DNA of 64,000 nucleotides from Herbiconiux sp. A18JL235 (lineage in GTDB: Bacteria; Actinomycetota; Actinomycetes; Actinomycetales; Microbacteriaceae): positions 1,364,001 through 1,428,000 of the forward strand of contig NZ_CP162511.1 of the NCBI RefSeq assembly GCF_040939305.1, in the 5' to 3' direction. How positions within the stretch are numbered: the first letter of the stretch is position 1; each line of letters starts with the position of its first letter. A program made the translations under genes and the position numbers. The notes below the pieces were generated by a model. The model saw only the letters and a program-made list of their open reading frames with translations. It searched no databases and was not told where the DNA came from. Positions 24,102-32,932 of the stretch are shown here, piece by piece.

Positions 24102-26156
24102 TCAGCCGGCGGCGCGGACGGTGGCGATGACCTCGGCGGTGAAGGCGGGGAGGGATGCGGTGTCGCCGGAGGGGGTGCGCACGGAGAACCAGGCGTTGTC
24201 GACGAGCACGCTCACCTGCTCGCCCGAGTCGGAGAGGTACGCCTCGCCCGGGTAGCCCGAGACGGGGTGCCAGGTGCCGCCGCCGATGGGCGTGGACCGG
24301 GGGAAGTAGCCCGCGCCGCCGGGGAGCACCGTGGCGGAGTACTGGTCGGTGCCGGTCGTCCAGGAGCAGCCGAAGCCGCCGACCTGGGCGTTGCTGCGGA
24401 AGGAGGCGAGGGAGTACTCCCACTCAAAGGTGCGGAACTCTCGCACGCCGGGGTCGCCGATGATCTCGCCGAGTCGGCTCTCGGTGATGAGCCCGTCGCA
24501 CTCGGTGGCACCCGCCAGCGTGGCACCCTCGGGCTGCCACAGCGGCCCCGGTGCGCCCGCGCCCGCGACAGCATCGACCGCGACCCTGAAGGCAGCTCGG
24601 GTGGCGGCTAGGGCCTCGTCGCTCACCGCCGCCGCGACGGGTGTGACGATGAGACGCACGCCGTAGCCTCCGACGGTCTCGACCATTCCGCAGGTGGGTG
24701 AGCTGGTGTTCCCCACCCGGCAGTACTCGCGGGACAGTTCGCTGAAGCCGGGTATCACGGGTGACCCGCCGAAGAATTCCCCATTCGCCGTCGCGTCGTA
24801 GTCGTCGCTCGATACCTCAGGGACGATCGTCAGCGTCGCCGCTGCCGGGAACGACGTCGTCGGCGACGCCGCACCCTCCCACCGGCAGGTCAGCGCACCG
24901 GCGCGGTCGTCGGCGAAGTTCAGCGGGTTGACGACGGAGCGTGGACCGTCCTTCTGTTCCACCGTGCCACCCACGAGACGCTCTGCCGTGGCCTGGTCGA
25001 GCACCGCGGCGCACGACACGGGCACGCGCACGGGTGCGGTCTGAGGTGCGGGCTCGCACGGGGTGAGCGCCGCGACACCCTCGCCGAGGGTCGCGACTCC
25101 GCCGATCAGTGTCACCCGGGTCACACCCTGCTCGCCCAGCGCGGTCAGCGTCGCACGCGGCACGCAGTCGCCGTGCACGGCGTAGAGGGGTGCGGCGAGG
25201 TGACCGGCCCAGGCGGAGCCGGCCAGAGCATCCGGGTAGCCGGCGCCCGTGACGAGGAACGCGCTCTCGCTGCTCTCGAACGCCTCGGCGTTGATCGCCG
25301 CCGATGCCTCGTAGCGGTCGGCGCCGCCGAGTCGGGCAACGGGCGCGAGGGCGCCGAGCGACTCCTCCACGGCGGGGGAGACGGATGCGGGCCCACCCGC
25401 CACGAGAAGACGTTCAGCCCCGAGGCTGGTGAGCACGTCGCGCGTCGCCTCATCGACGGCGGGGGCCAGGCCGTCGAGCAGCACGACCGGCGCCTCGCGC
25501 GACCCCGCCGCTGCACCCGCGCTCAACGCGTCGGGGAAGTCACGGCCGGTGGCGAGATAGGCGACCGACGATCCGCCGGCGAACACCGGCGATGCCGCGA
25601 CCGCGCGCGAGGTGGCGTAGCGATCGGGGCCGACGACCCGGCTGACCTCAGCGGTGATGTCGCGCAGCGACGCGAGCACGCCGTCGGAGACCGACGCGGG
25701 CCCGCCCACCGCGACGATACGCTGCACGTCGAGGCGGTCGAGCTCGTCGGCGACCTCGGCCGGCAGCGAGCCCGAACGGGTGAGCAGCAGCGGGCCGCCG
25801 GCGACTGCGGCGGCCGGACCGGCCGACAGTGCGTCGGGCGCCGATTCCCCGGTGACGACGTAGGCGACCTCGGCGCCGTCAGGGTAGGCGGCGCGGGAGA
25901 TCTCGACGGCAGTGGCGTAGCGGTCGGCTCCCGAGATCCGGCCGACGGTCGGCTCGGGCACCTCGGCAGCCGCCGGCGCAGCCGCCCCCGGCACCGCTGC
26001 CCCCGGCACCGCTGCCCCCGGCACTGCTGCCATCGGCGCTGCTGCCGTCGGCCCAGACGCTGCCGCCGCCGGCACGGCCAGCGTCACCGCCAGCGCACTC
26101 GCCACCACCCACGCCCCGGCTCCCGCCACGACTCGCGTAACCCCTCGACGGCCCAT
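24102..26156 (-). CDS. Secreted cell-wall-binding repeat (CWB2) protein with C-terminal Cys-paired domains
   Basis: 684 residues from ATG 26156, preceded by AAGGGGG. After the signal peptide comes a GAAVPGAAVP repeat linker, then three CWB2 modules (about residues 70-370). Each starts with R-[IVL]-x-G-x-DRYATA-like and contains YVVTGE-like and IVAVGGPASVSDGV-like blocks. The C-terminal 300 residues hold two similar cysteine-paired segments (CAAVLDQATAERLVGG...CRWE and CDGLITESRLGEIIGD...CSWT) resembling DUF3558 lipoprotein domains. It is expected to attach non-covalently to wall polymers; the role of the C-terminal modules is unknown. It shows no functional tie to the surrounding catabolic genes. 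Confidence 0.88.
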   Translation of the reverse strand: MGRRGVTRVVAGAGAWVVASALAVTLAVPAAAASGPTAAAPMAAVPGAAVPGAAVPGAAAPAAAEVPEPTVGRISGADRYATAVEISRAAYPDGAEVAYVVTGESAPDALSAGPAAAVAGGPLLLTRSGSLPAEVADELDRLDVQRIVAVGGPASVSDGVLASLRDITAEVSRVVGPDRYATSRAVAASPVFAGGSSVAYLATGRDFPDALSAGAAAGSREAPVVLLDGLAPAVDEATRDVLTSLGAERLLVAGGPASVSPAVEESLGALAPVARLGGADRYEASAAINAEAFESSESAFLVTGAGYPDALAGSAWAGHLAAPLYAVHGDCVPRATLTALGEQGVTRVTLIGGVATLGEGVAALTPCEPAPQTAPVRVPVSCAAVLDQATAERLVGGTVEQKDGPRSVVNPLNFADDRAGALTCRWEGAASPTTSFPAAATLTIVPEVSSDDYDATANGEFFGGSPVIPGFSELSREYCRVGNTSSPTCGMVETVGGYGVRLIVTPVAAAVSDEALAATRAAFRVAVDAVAGAGAPGPLWQPEGATLAGATECDGLITESRLGEIIGDPGVREFRTFEWEYSLASFRSNAQVGGFGCSWTTGTDQYSATVLPGGAGYFPRSTPIGGGTWHPVSGYPGEAYLSDSGEQVSVLVDNAWFSVRTPSGDTASLPAFTAEVIATVRAAG

Positions 26157-26210
26157 GCTGCCCCCTTGCTCGATGTACCCCACATCGACGAGTGTGGCCC
26201 AGAACGGGCC

Positions 26211-27314
26211 TCACGGCACAAGCACTCCCGTGATGTCGTCGAGCGCGAGCGAGCGCCGCACCACGGTGTCGATCTCGTCGAGGGAGTAACGGCGGGTGAC
26301 GAAGGGGGAGGCGTCGAGCTCGCCGGAGGCGAGCATCCCCGTCCAGCGCGGGAGATCGACGGAGGGCGTGATCTGCCCGTTCTGGCAGCCGACCACCTTC
26401 TTGCCGTGCACCGTGAGCTGCAGCTGGGGCAGCTCGACCTCGGTCGCCGAGTGCGCCACCCCGGTGAGCACCACCGTGCCCGCCCGCCGCGCCATGAGCA
26501 CGGCCTGGCGGCTGGCGAGCGCCGGGCCCGCCGCCTCGATCACCACGTCGGCTCCCCGGCCCTCGGTGAGCGCCTGCACCGCCGCCACCGGGTCACCCCG
26601 GTGCGCGTCGACGAGGTCGGTGGCGCCGAGGGACTCGGCGATCGCGCGCCGCCCCGGGTGCCCGTCGATCGCGACGATGCGACCCGCACCGGCGAGCCGG
26701 GCGCCCTGCACCGCCCACAGCCCGAGATGCCCGAGCCCGAGCACCGCGACGGACTGCCGGGGCTGCACGTCGGCGATCGTGAACACGGCGCCGAGCGCGG
26801 TCGACACCCCGCAGCCGAGCAGGCAGGCGAGGGAGTCGGGGAGCTCGTCGGGAAGCGGATGCACCTGGATGCGCTCCACGAGCATCCGGTCGGCGTACGC
26901 CCCCACTCGGCCGGCCGCCCGCACGTCGAGTCGCCCGCCGCCCGAGTCGAGGCTCGCCACGACGGGGTCGCTGCCGTCGAGCAGCACCGAGCACTGGTCG
27001 GGCCGCCCGATGCCGCAGTAGAAGCACGAGCCGCACTGCGGTGTGCCGGCGACGAGCACGCGGGTGCCCGGCGTGAGCCCCTCGACCCCCGGCCCGAGGT
27101 GCTCCACCACGCCGACGGCCGTGTGCCCGAGCACGACGGGCGGGGTCTTGCGGCGCATGCCGCGCCACCCCATCCAGTCGGTGGAGCAGAACGGCGCCTC
27201 GGTGGTGCGCACGACGAGCTGCCCGGGGCCGGGCTCCCGCAGCTCGATCTGCCCGACGAAGAACGGGCTCTCGAACTCCGTGAGCACGGCGGCCCGGGCG
27301 GCGAGTGTGTTCAC
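26211..27314 (-). CDS. Zinc-dependent alcohol dehydrogenase (GH[TAS] subfamily)
   Basis: 367-residue MDR oxidoreductase. The structural zinc motif is complete (GTPQCGSCFYCGIGRPDQC, near residue 95) and the catalytic Cys is in FCSTDW near 43. The usual GHE motif reads GHT (VLGHTAVG), so the conserved Glu is missing. The NAD-binding motif is VLGLGHLGLW. Close paralogs lie at 41628 and 63645. The GTG start overlaps the stop of the ABC ATPase gene by four bases, so the enzyme is co-transcribed with the NitT/TauT-type importer and probably oxidises the imported compound or a derivative. Confidence 0.9.
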   Translation of the reverse strand: MNTLAARAAVLTEFESPFFVGQIELREPGPGQLVVRTTEAPFCSTDWMGWRGMRRKTPPVVLGHTAVGVVEHLGPGVEGLTPGTRVLVAGTPQCGSCFYCGIGRPDQCSVLLDGSDPVVASLDSGGGRLDVRAAGRVGAYADRMLVERIQVHPLPDELPDSLACLLGCGVSTALGAVFTIADVQPRQSVAVLGLGHLGLWAVQGARLAGAGRIVAIDGHPGRRAIAESLGATDLVDAHRGDPVAAVQALTEGRGADVVIEAAGPALASRQAVLMARRAGTVVLTGVAHSATEVELPQLQLTVHGKKVVGCQNGQITPSVDLPRWTGMLASGELDASPFVTRRYSLDEIDTVVRRSLALDDITGVLVP

Positions 27315-28162
27315 GCCGCTGGTCCGCCGTGGATGAGGCGGGCCACGTGCCCGCGCAGCTGGATGAACTCGGGGTTCTCCCGCGTCGTGATCTGGTCGCG
27401 CGGCTCCGGCAGCTCGATGCGGATGTCCTCCACCAGCGTCGCCGGCGGTCGCGACAGCACGAGCACGCGGTCGGCGAGGTACACGCTCTCGTCGATGTCG
27501 TGAGTGACGAACAGGATGGTCATGTGGTACCGGTCGCGGATCTGCAGCACCAGGTCTTCGAGCCCCTCACGGGTCTGCGCGTCGACCGAGGCGAACGGCT
27601 CGTCCATGAGCAGCAGTTTCGGCCGGTACGCCAGCGCCCGGGCGATCGCCACGCGCTGCTGCATGCCGCCCGACAGCTGCCACGGGTAGCGCTTCTCGAA
27701 GCCCCGCAGCCCCACAGCCTCGAGCGACTCGGCGACGAGCTGCCGTCGCTCGTCCTTCGAGATCGACGAACCCTGGAGCGGGAACGCCACGTTGCGCTCG
27801 ACGGAGAGCCAGGGCAGCAGGGAACGGCTGTAGTCCTGGAACACCATGGCCATGCCGTCGGGCACGCCGGTGCTGCGCACCCCGTTCACCCACACGGCGC
27901 CCTCGCTGGGCTGCAGCAGCCCGGCCAGGGTGCGCAGGAGCGTCGTCTTGCCGGCGCCCGAGGGGCCGACGATCGAGACGAACTCCTTCGGCTGCACCGA
28001 GAAGGCGAGGTCGCGGATGGCCTGGTGGGCGCTCTCGCCGCGACCGTAGGTGTGCGAGACGTGGTCGACCACCACGGCTGCACCCGGCGTGCCGGGGGCG
28101 GGTGGGGCAGAGGCGGATGTGGTGGCCGGTGAGGGGGCAGCCGCGGTCGTCTGGTCGGTCAT
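27311..28162 (-). CDS. ABC transporter ATP-binding protein, NitT/TauT (SsuB/TauB) type
   Basis: 283 residues. After a low-complexity Ala/Pro N-terminus (about 35 residues) the nucleotide-binding domain shows Walker A GPSGAGKTT, Q-loop VFQDYSRSLLPW, signature LSGGMQQR, Walker B LLMDEPF and H-loop VTHDIDE. The Q-loop plus SLLPW pattern is typical of the nitrate/sulfonate/taurine-type importers. It energises the two permeases encoded immediately upstream (28177 and 29031), with the binding protein at 29906. The ATG start at 28162 lies 14 bases after the upstream stop. Confidence 0.93.
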   Translation of the reverse strand: MTDQTTAAAPSPATTSASAPPAPGTPGAAVVVDHVSHTYGRGESAHQAIRDLAFSVQPKEFVSIVGPSGAGKTTLLRTLAGLLQPSEGAVWVNGVRSTGVPDGMAMVFQDYSRSLLPWLSVERNVAFPLQGSSISKDERRQLVAESLEAVGLRGFEKRYPWQLSGGMQQRVAIARALAYRPKLLLMDEPFASVDAQTREGLEDLVLQIRDRYHMTILFVTHDIDESVYLADRVLVLSRPPATLVEDIRIELPEPRDQITTRENPEFIQLRGHVARLIHGGPAA

Positions 28163-28176
28163 GGGAGCACCGTCTT

Positions 28177-29031
28177 TCAGATCTTCTGGCGGGAGAGCCG
28201 GTGCCAGGAGAGCACCCGGCCCTCGACCAGGTCGAGGAGGGAGTTGAGGAGCAGCCCGAGGAGGGCGAGGGCGAGCATCCACGACCACATGTCGAGGAGT
28301 TGGAACCGCCCCTGCGCCTGGATGAGCTGGAAGCCGATGCCGTTCGTGGCGAGGATGAACTCCGACACGATGGCCAGCAGCAGCGCCGCCGTCGACGCGA
28401 TGCGGAGACCGGCGAAGATCTTCGGGCTCGCGGCGGGGAGGATGATGCTGAACAGCCGGCGCACCGGCGAGACCTTGAACACCTTGCCGAGGTCGAGCAT
28501 GGTGCGGTGGATCGACCCGACGCCCGCGGCCGTGTTGATGAGCACGAACCAGGAGACCCCGTAGGCGATGAAGATGACGCGCATGTCGTCGCCTCCGCCG
28601 AGCAGGATGATGAACAGCGGCAGCGTCGCCGTGGCCGGGATGGAGCGGAGGAACTCCACGATCGGCGTCACCGTCTCGCGCGAGGCGCGGCTGAGGCCCA
28701 TCGCGGTGCCGATCACGATGCCCCAGGCGGCTCCGAGGGCGTAGCCGGCGAGCATCCGCCCCACCGTGGTGAGGAAGTCTCCCGTGAACACCGGGGTGAC
28801 GAGCTGCTCGCCGCCGAAGAGCAGCCGCACGAGGTTCTGGCCGATGGCCGAGGGCTGCGGGAAGAACGGCGAGGGCCAGAGCGCGGTCGCGAGCTGCCAG
28901 AGCGCGACGAGCACGGCGAGCGGGACGATGAAGTACGCGATGCTCACGAGGATGCTGCGGCCGTGCCGCGGCCGGTCGCGACGGGCCGCGGCGGTGGAGG
29001 GCGAACCCTGGGTGCGGTCGATGACGGCCAT
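28177..29031 (-). CDS. ABC transporter permease, NitT/TauT type (first)
   Basis: 284 residues, with ATG 29031 sharing its A with the upstream TGA stop. About six membrane segments are visible and the EAA loop near residue 180 contains KVFKVSPVRRLFSIILPAASPKIFAGLRI. The N-terminal 30 residues are polar and basic. It belongs to the BPD_transp_1 permease family of sulfonate/nitrate/aromatic importers and pairs with the permease at 29031-29903 to form the membrane channel. Confidence 0.92.
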   Translation of the reverse strand: MAVIDRTQGSPSTAAARRDRPRHGRSILVSIAYFIVPLAVLVALWQLATALWPSPFFPQPSAIGQNLVRLLFGGEQLVTPVFTGDFLTTVGRMLAGYALGAAWGIVIGTAMGLSRASRETVTPIVEFLRSIPATATLPLFIILLGGGDDMRVIFIAYGVSWFVLINTAAGVGSIHRTMLDLGKVFKVSPVRRLFSIILPAASPKIFAGLRIASTAALLLAIVSEFILATNGIGFQLIQAQGRFQLLDMWSWMLALALLGLLLNSLLDLVEGRVLSWHRLSRQKI

Positions 29032-29903
29032 CAGCTTCCCTGCCTCGTCGTGGAGTCCCAGCCGAAGTAGCGGCGTTCGAGCCACCCGATGCCGAGGTTG
29101 ATGACGAGCCCGAGCAGGCCCGCGGTGACGGTTGCCGCCAGCACGGCGAGGTACGACTCGGCGTCGCCGTAGGCGCGCTCGCGCGAGATGAAGGCGCCGA
29201 TGCCCTGGGCGCCGCCGGCGATGAGCTCGACGGTGATCACGACGATGAGCGCGATCGAGGAGGCGATGCGGATTCCTGTCACGATGAACGGGGCTGCAGA
29301 CGGGAGCACGATGCGACGCACCACGCCGAAGCGGCCGACGCCGAAGCTGCGTGCCATCTCCTTGGCGTAGGGATCGACGTCGTGAACGCCGTACAGCGTG
29401 TTGAACATGATCGGCCAGACGGCGGCGAAGACGACGATGACGAGCTTCATCTCGAGCCCGGCGCCGAGGATGAGGAGAACGAGCGGCACGAGCGCCACCG
29501 GCGGGATGGGGCGCATCAGCTCGACGATGGCGCGCGCGCTGCGGTAGGCGGGCTTGAACAGTCCCAGCGCGATGCCGAGCGGCACGGCGACGGCGCAGGC
29601 GATGAGCATGCCGTAGACGTAGGTGAGAAGGGTGGCCAGCACATCGGCCCGGAAGTCGGCCTCTGTCCAGAGCAGCACCGACTTGGTGAGCACGCTCGAG
29701 AACGGGGGGAGGAAGTCGGGGTTGACGAGGCCTGCGCGCGAGACGATCTCGAGCAGCAGGGCCAGCCCCACCGCGCCGGCGAGCCCGCGCCAGAGCGCGG
29801 TGCGGCGGGGGGCCCGCCCCCGCGCGCGAGTGCGGCGCGGGGGCGGGGACGTGGCGGCGGCAGTGCCGCCGGGGGGGCTCGTGGACGTCACGGCGATGGC
29901 CAC
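29031..29903 (-). CDS. ABC transporter permease, NitT/TauT type (second)
   Basis: 290 residues. The N-terminus is Thr/Pro/Arg-rich, then about six transmembrane segments. The EAA-type loop reads EMARSFGVGRFGVVRRIVLPSAAPFIVTGIRI near residue 185, the interface that contacts the ATPase. It is related to the neighbouring permease but clearly diverged, so the channel is a heterodimer. The preceding gene (binding protein) ends two bases before this start codon. Confidence 0.92.
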   Translation of the reverse strand: MAIAVTSTSPPGGTAAATSPPPRRTRARGRAPRRTALWRGLAGAVGLALLLEIVSRAGLVNPDFLPPFSSVLTKSVLLWTEADFRADVLATLLTYVYGMLIACAVAVPLGIALGLFKPAYRSARAIVELMRPIPPVALVPLVLLILGAGLEMKLVIVVFAAVWPIMFNTLYGVHDVDPYAKEMARSFGVGRFGVVRRIVLPSAAPFIVTGIRIASSIALIVVITVELIAGGAQGIGAFISRERAYGDAESYLAVLAATVTAGLLGLVINLGIGWLERRYFGWDSTTRQGS

Positions 29904-29905
29904 GA

Positions 29906-30943
29906 TCAGCAGCTCTCCGGCGCGGGCAGCACGTGTGCGGCAAGGTCGTACTCTTCGGTGAGCCGGCCGCTGGAGAAGTAGACGTCGGCGTTGCGCTGGA
30001 TCTCGTCGAGACGGTTCGAGGTCTGGTACTCGAGCATCACTTCCTTGGCGGCCACCTCGGCGGGAGCACCGAGGAACGCCGAGAACTGCTCCTCGAAGTA
30101 GGCGCGGTCATCGACCAGGGCGCCCTGCGCGTCGAAGATCGCGCACTGGATCGCCGCGATGGTGTTCGGGTTCTTCTCCGCGAACTGACGCGAGGCCACC
30201 CAGCCCGACTCGGCCATGCCCTCATAGTCGTCGGCTCCGTAGTCGAACACGCTCACGCTGCCGAGACCGCGAACGGCGGCGAGCGTCGGGCCGACCGCGC
30301 TCGAGGCGTCGACGGTGCCCTGCTCGAGGGCGGCGGCGACCTCGCCGTAGGGCAGCTCGACCCAGTTCACGGCGTCGGGGTCGAGGTCTTGCTTCAGCAT
30401 CGCGTCGCGCAGCTTGATGGCGTGGCTCGACGAGAGCGAGATGACGTTCACGGTCTTGCCCTCGAGGTCGGCGAGCGACGTGATCCCCGACGATTCGAGC
30501 GCTTCGAGGGAGCTCGTGCCGGGCGACGACGCCCACCCCTCAGCGATGACGACGAGGTCGAGGCCCTGCTTGATGGCGTCGATGACGCCGAAGTAGCTGG
30601 TGTTCGCCGCTGCGGCGTCGCCCGAGATCACCGAGGTGACCGCCACACCGGAGTTGTCGACGAAGTACGGCTCGATGGTGAGGCCGTACTCGCTGCCGAA
30701 CTCGTCGGCGGCGAGCTGCAACGGGATGGTGCCCGGCCCCTTGATGCCGGTGAGCGAGACGTCGGTCACCTCAGGGGCGTTCGGGTCGCCGGCCGCAAGG
30801 GTGTCGGCTGCGCCGCCCGATCCGGAATCGGCGCCGGGAGCGCAGGCTGCGAGCGAGGCTGCGAGACCCAGTGCGAGCGCCCCTCCCAGGGTGCCTCTCG
30901 CGATGCGGTGTCGGCCCCGGCTGTGCTGTGAGCGTGCAGGCAT
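29906..30943 (-). CDS. ABC transporter substrate-binding lipoprotein, NitT/TauT type
   Basis: 345 residues. The signal peptide ends in lipobox LAAC with lipidated Cys34, then an Asp/Ser/Gly linker. The mature part has the SsuA/TauA/NMT1-like two-lobe pattern: IPLQLAADEFGSEYGLTIEPYFVD, EALESSGITSLADLEGKTVNVISLSSSHA and LEQGTVDASSAVGPTLAAV. It would bind a small polar or aromatic acid outside the membrane. The promoter TTGACC-17-TATTGT lies just upstream with a TTGTC-type operator covering the -10 box, so the transporter-ADH operon appears repressible by the GntR-type regulator. Confidence 0.9.
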   Translation of the reverse strand: MPARSQHSRGRHRIARGTLGGALALGLAASLAACAPGADSGSGGAADTLAAGDPNAPEVTDVSLTGIKGPGTIPLQLAADEFGSEYGLTIEPYFVDNSGVAVTSVISGDAAAANTSYFGVIDAIKQGLDLVVIAEGWASSPGTSSLEALESSGITSLADLEGKTVNVISLSSSHAIKLRDAMLKQDLDPDAVNWVELPYGEVAAALEQGTVDASSAVGPTLAAVRGLGSVSVFDYGADDYEGMAESGWVASRQFAEKNPNTIAAIQCAIFDAQGALVDDRAYFEEQFSAFLGAPAEVAAKEVMLEYQTSNRLDEIQRNADVYFSSGRLTEEYDLAAHVLPAPESC

Positions 30944-30980
30944 GATGACGTCCTCTCCATTGAGTTCAGATCACGTGTGT

Positions 30981-30991
30981 TTGTCAGACAA
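30981..30991. promoter_or_regulatory. GntR/FadR-type operator (site 2)
   Basis: TTGTC-A-GACAA, a perfect palindrome overlapping the -10 box of the transporter promoter. Confidence 0.7.
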
Positions 30992-31016
30992 TATGATGAT
31001 CTGGCTGAATGGTCAA
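30988..31016 (-). promoter_or_regulatory. Promoter of the NitT/TauT transporter operon
   Basis: On the complement, TTGACC (31011-31016) and TATTGT (30988-30993) are spaced by 17 bases. The TATTGT box is inside operator site 2. Confidence 0.65.
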
Positions 31017-31048
31017 CCCGTCTGCCCGCCCGCACCGCGGGCCGGAGC

Positions 31049-31768
31049 TCAGTTCTGGTCGGAGCCGTTGTCGGCCTGCCGCAGGTGCAGCAGGGCGGTC
31101 TTCGAGGCGTTGCGCACGTGCGTGGCGCAGAGTTCTGCGGCCTCCTTCGCGTGCCGCTTCTTGGCCGCCGAGGCCATGGCCCGCAGCTCCGTTGCGGCCT
31201 CGACGGCGCGCCCGGGCTCGGCCATCGAGGTCGCCCGCAGGATGCGCACCCTGGCCTGGATGCCCTCGATGATGTTCTGCAGAGTGGGGCTCGCCGCGCC
31301 CTTGATGAGCACGTCGTAGATGCCGTCCTTGGCGTCGAGCACGAGCTTGATCTCCTGCTCGCCGGTGGAGAACTCCGCGAAGTTCTCGACGGCGTCGTCG
31401 AGGCGGGCGAGCTGTTCGTCGGTGGCGCGCTCGACGAATCGTTCCACCAGGATCGATTCGAGCACGGCGCGGATCTCATAGAGGTCTTCGGCCTCCGCGA
31501 GCGAAGGGGCGCTCACGATCGCCCCGCGCTGCGGCACGACGGTGACGAGGCCTTCGCTGGTGAGCTCGCGCAACGCCTCGCGGATGGTGGTGCGCGAGAC
31601 CCCGAGCTGCTCGATGAGCTCGCGCTCGACGAGGCGCTGGCCGGGGCGCAGGGTGAAGTCGAGGATCGCCGAGCGGAGGGCCGAGATGACCTGTTCGCGC
31701 AACGGGGCCGCGACGCGGTCGACGTGTGCGCTCGACCAGGCTTGAGAGAGGGTGTTGGGAGCGGTCAT
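31049..31768 (-). CDS. GntR family regulator, FadR (FCD) subfamily
   Basis: 239 residues from ATG 31768, with the strong RBS GAAGGAGG. The N-terminal winged helix contains LREQVISALRSAILDFTLRPGQRLVERELIEQLGVSRTTIREALRELTSEGLV, the classic GntR HTH. The C-terminal all-helical FCD domain begins with LYEIRAVLES and has an acidic/histidine metal-binding pattern ending in RHAKEAAELCATHV. It sits between the transporter operon and the SDR operon, each with a TTGTC-N-GACAA site near its promoter. I infer that it is the local repressor relieved by a pathway carboxylate, but the operator assignment is not proven. Confidence 0.93.
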   Translation of the reverse strand: MTAPNTLSQAWSSAHVDRVAAPLREQVISALRSAILDFTLRPGQRLVERELIEQLGVSRTTIREALRELTSEGLVTVVPQRGAIVSAPSLAEAEDLYEIRAVLESILVERFVERATDEQLARLDDAVENFAEFSTGEQEIKLVLDAKDGIYDVLIKGAASPTLQNIIEGIQARVRILRATSMAEPGRAVEAATELRAMASAAKKRHAKEAAELCATHVRNASKTALLHLRQADNGSDQN

Positions 31769-31882
31769 CGTGCCTCCTTCGCGGCGGGATGGTGTGCCGA
31801 TCATACAGCGGGCACGCATCCTGTCTGTCAGCCGCGCGGCGGGCCGGGTTGCGCCGGATGCACGGGGGGCGAGAATATATTA

Positions 31883-31893
31883 CTGTCAGACAA
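31883..31893. promoter_or_regulatory. GntR/FadR-type operator (site 3)
   Basis: CTGTC-A-GACAA, with one outer mismatch to TTGTC-N-GACAA. It starts two bases after a TATATT -10 box at 31876-31881, so it covers the expected transcription start of the SDR at 31970. Confidence 0.6.
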
Positions 31894-31969
31894 TCCGAGG
31901 TGAGACTCAGGGCGCGAGGGAGCGCCCGGCGCCCGGAGCGGCCCTGGGCCGTAGAGGAAAGGCGGCACG

Positions 31970-32815
31970 ATGACGTACGCAGGGCTCGAGGGCAAGGTCG
32001 CGATCGTGACGGGAGGGACCGGCGGGATCGGGTCTGCGGTCGTCGACAGGCTTTCCGCCGCAGGTGCGAAGCTCGTGATCGTCGATCTCGACGGCGATCG
32101 CGCGAAGGCCGCCGCCGACGCTCTCGACGGCGAGGCCATCGGGGTGCAGGCCGACGTGTCGACCGAGGCCGGGGTCGACTCCTACATCGAGGCGGCGATC
32201 TCCACCTTCGGGTCGGCCGACCTGCACCACCTGAACGCCGGCATCGCCGGCAAGCCCGGCGTGCAGCTCACCGACGCCGCGGTCGACGAGTGGGACGCCG
32301 TGATGGCGGTGAACCTCCGCGGCCCGTTCCTCGGCACCCGGGCGGCGCTGCGTCATTTCGTGAAGACCGGCACGACGGGTTCCATCGTCGTGACCGCCTC
32401 GATCGCGAGCCTCCGCGGCGCCGCCGACCTGCTCGCCTACACCACCTCCAAGCACGGCGTGATCGGTCTGGTGCACGGCGCTGCGGTCTACGCGGGCCCG
32501 ATCGGAGTGCGCGTGAACGGCGTGGCCCCGGGCATCGTGCCCACCCCGATCTTCGGTGAGGCGGGCATCCAGGACATGAAGAAGCGTGCGAGCACCTCGC
32601 CCCTCCGGCGGGCCGGGGAGCCCGACGAGGTGGCGGCGGCGGTGGCGTTCCTCTTGAGCGACGACTCCTCCTACGTGACCGGCGCCGTGCTCTCGGTCGA
32701 CGGCGGAGCGAGCGTGCAGAACACCAACCGCTACGGCGGCGGTGCGGGACTCTGGGACCCGGCGGGCATCGACGACGACCTCGTCTCCGCCTGGCGCGCC
32801 GGGGTCGAGGGCTGA
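31970..32815 (+). CDS. SDR family oxidoreductase
   Basis: 281-residue classical SDR with the RBS GAGGAAAGG. Cofactor motif TGGTGGIG is at residues 15-22, an Asp at the end of strand beta-2 (IVDLDGD) favours NAD(H), LNAG appears as HLNAGIAG, and the catalytic residues are Ser in VVTASIAS plus YTTSK (near 158). The C-terminus has VNGVAPGIVPTP and GAVLSVDGG, then a 30-residue extension. It is the first gene of the long catabolic run, behind operator site 3, and divergent from the GntR regulator. Confidence 0.92.
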   Translation: MTYAGLEGKVAIVTGGTGGIGSAVVDRLSAAGAKLVIVDLDGDRAKAAADALDGEAIGVQADVSTEAGVDSYIEAAISTFGSADLHHLNAGIAGKPGVQLTDAAVDEWDAVMAVNLRGPFLGTRAALRHFVKTGTTGSIVVTASIASLRGAADLLAYTTSKHGVIGLVHGAAVYAGPIGVRVNGVAPGIVPTPIFGEAGIQDMKKRASTSPLRRAGEPDEVAAAVAFLLSDDSSYVTGAVLSVDGGASVQNTNRYGGGAGLWDPAGIDDDLVSAWRAGVEG

Positions 32816-32839
32816 CCGTCCGACGCCCGTCGACACAGA

Positions 32840-32867
32840 TTGTCAGACGATATTGACATCATACAAT
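32840..32867 (+). promoter_or_regulatory. Internal promoter with GntR/FadR-type operator (site 4)
   Basis: TTGTC-A-GACGA (32840-32850) has one mismatch to the palindrome and overlaps a TTGTCA -35 box. TACAAT at 32862-32867 is 16 bases downstream. It would drive the genes from 32933 onward. Confidence 0.55.
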
Positions 32868-32932
32868 CCGTGCGACAGCATGGAGCCACGGGGCGCATCG
32901 ATGCGACCCGGCAGTTTCGAAGGGGAAACCGC

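Noticed and set aside
25979..26040. Tandem 15-base repeats
   Set aside because: They encode the GAAVPGAAVP linker of the cell-wall-binding protein and are not a CRISPR or regulatory array.
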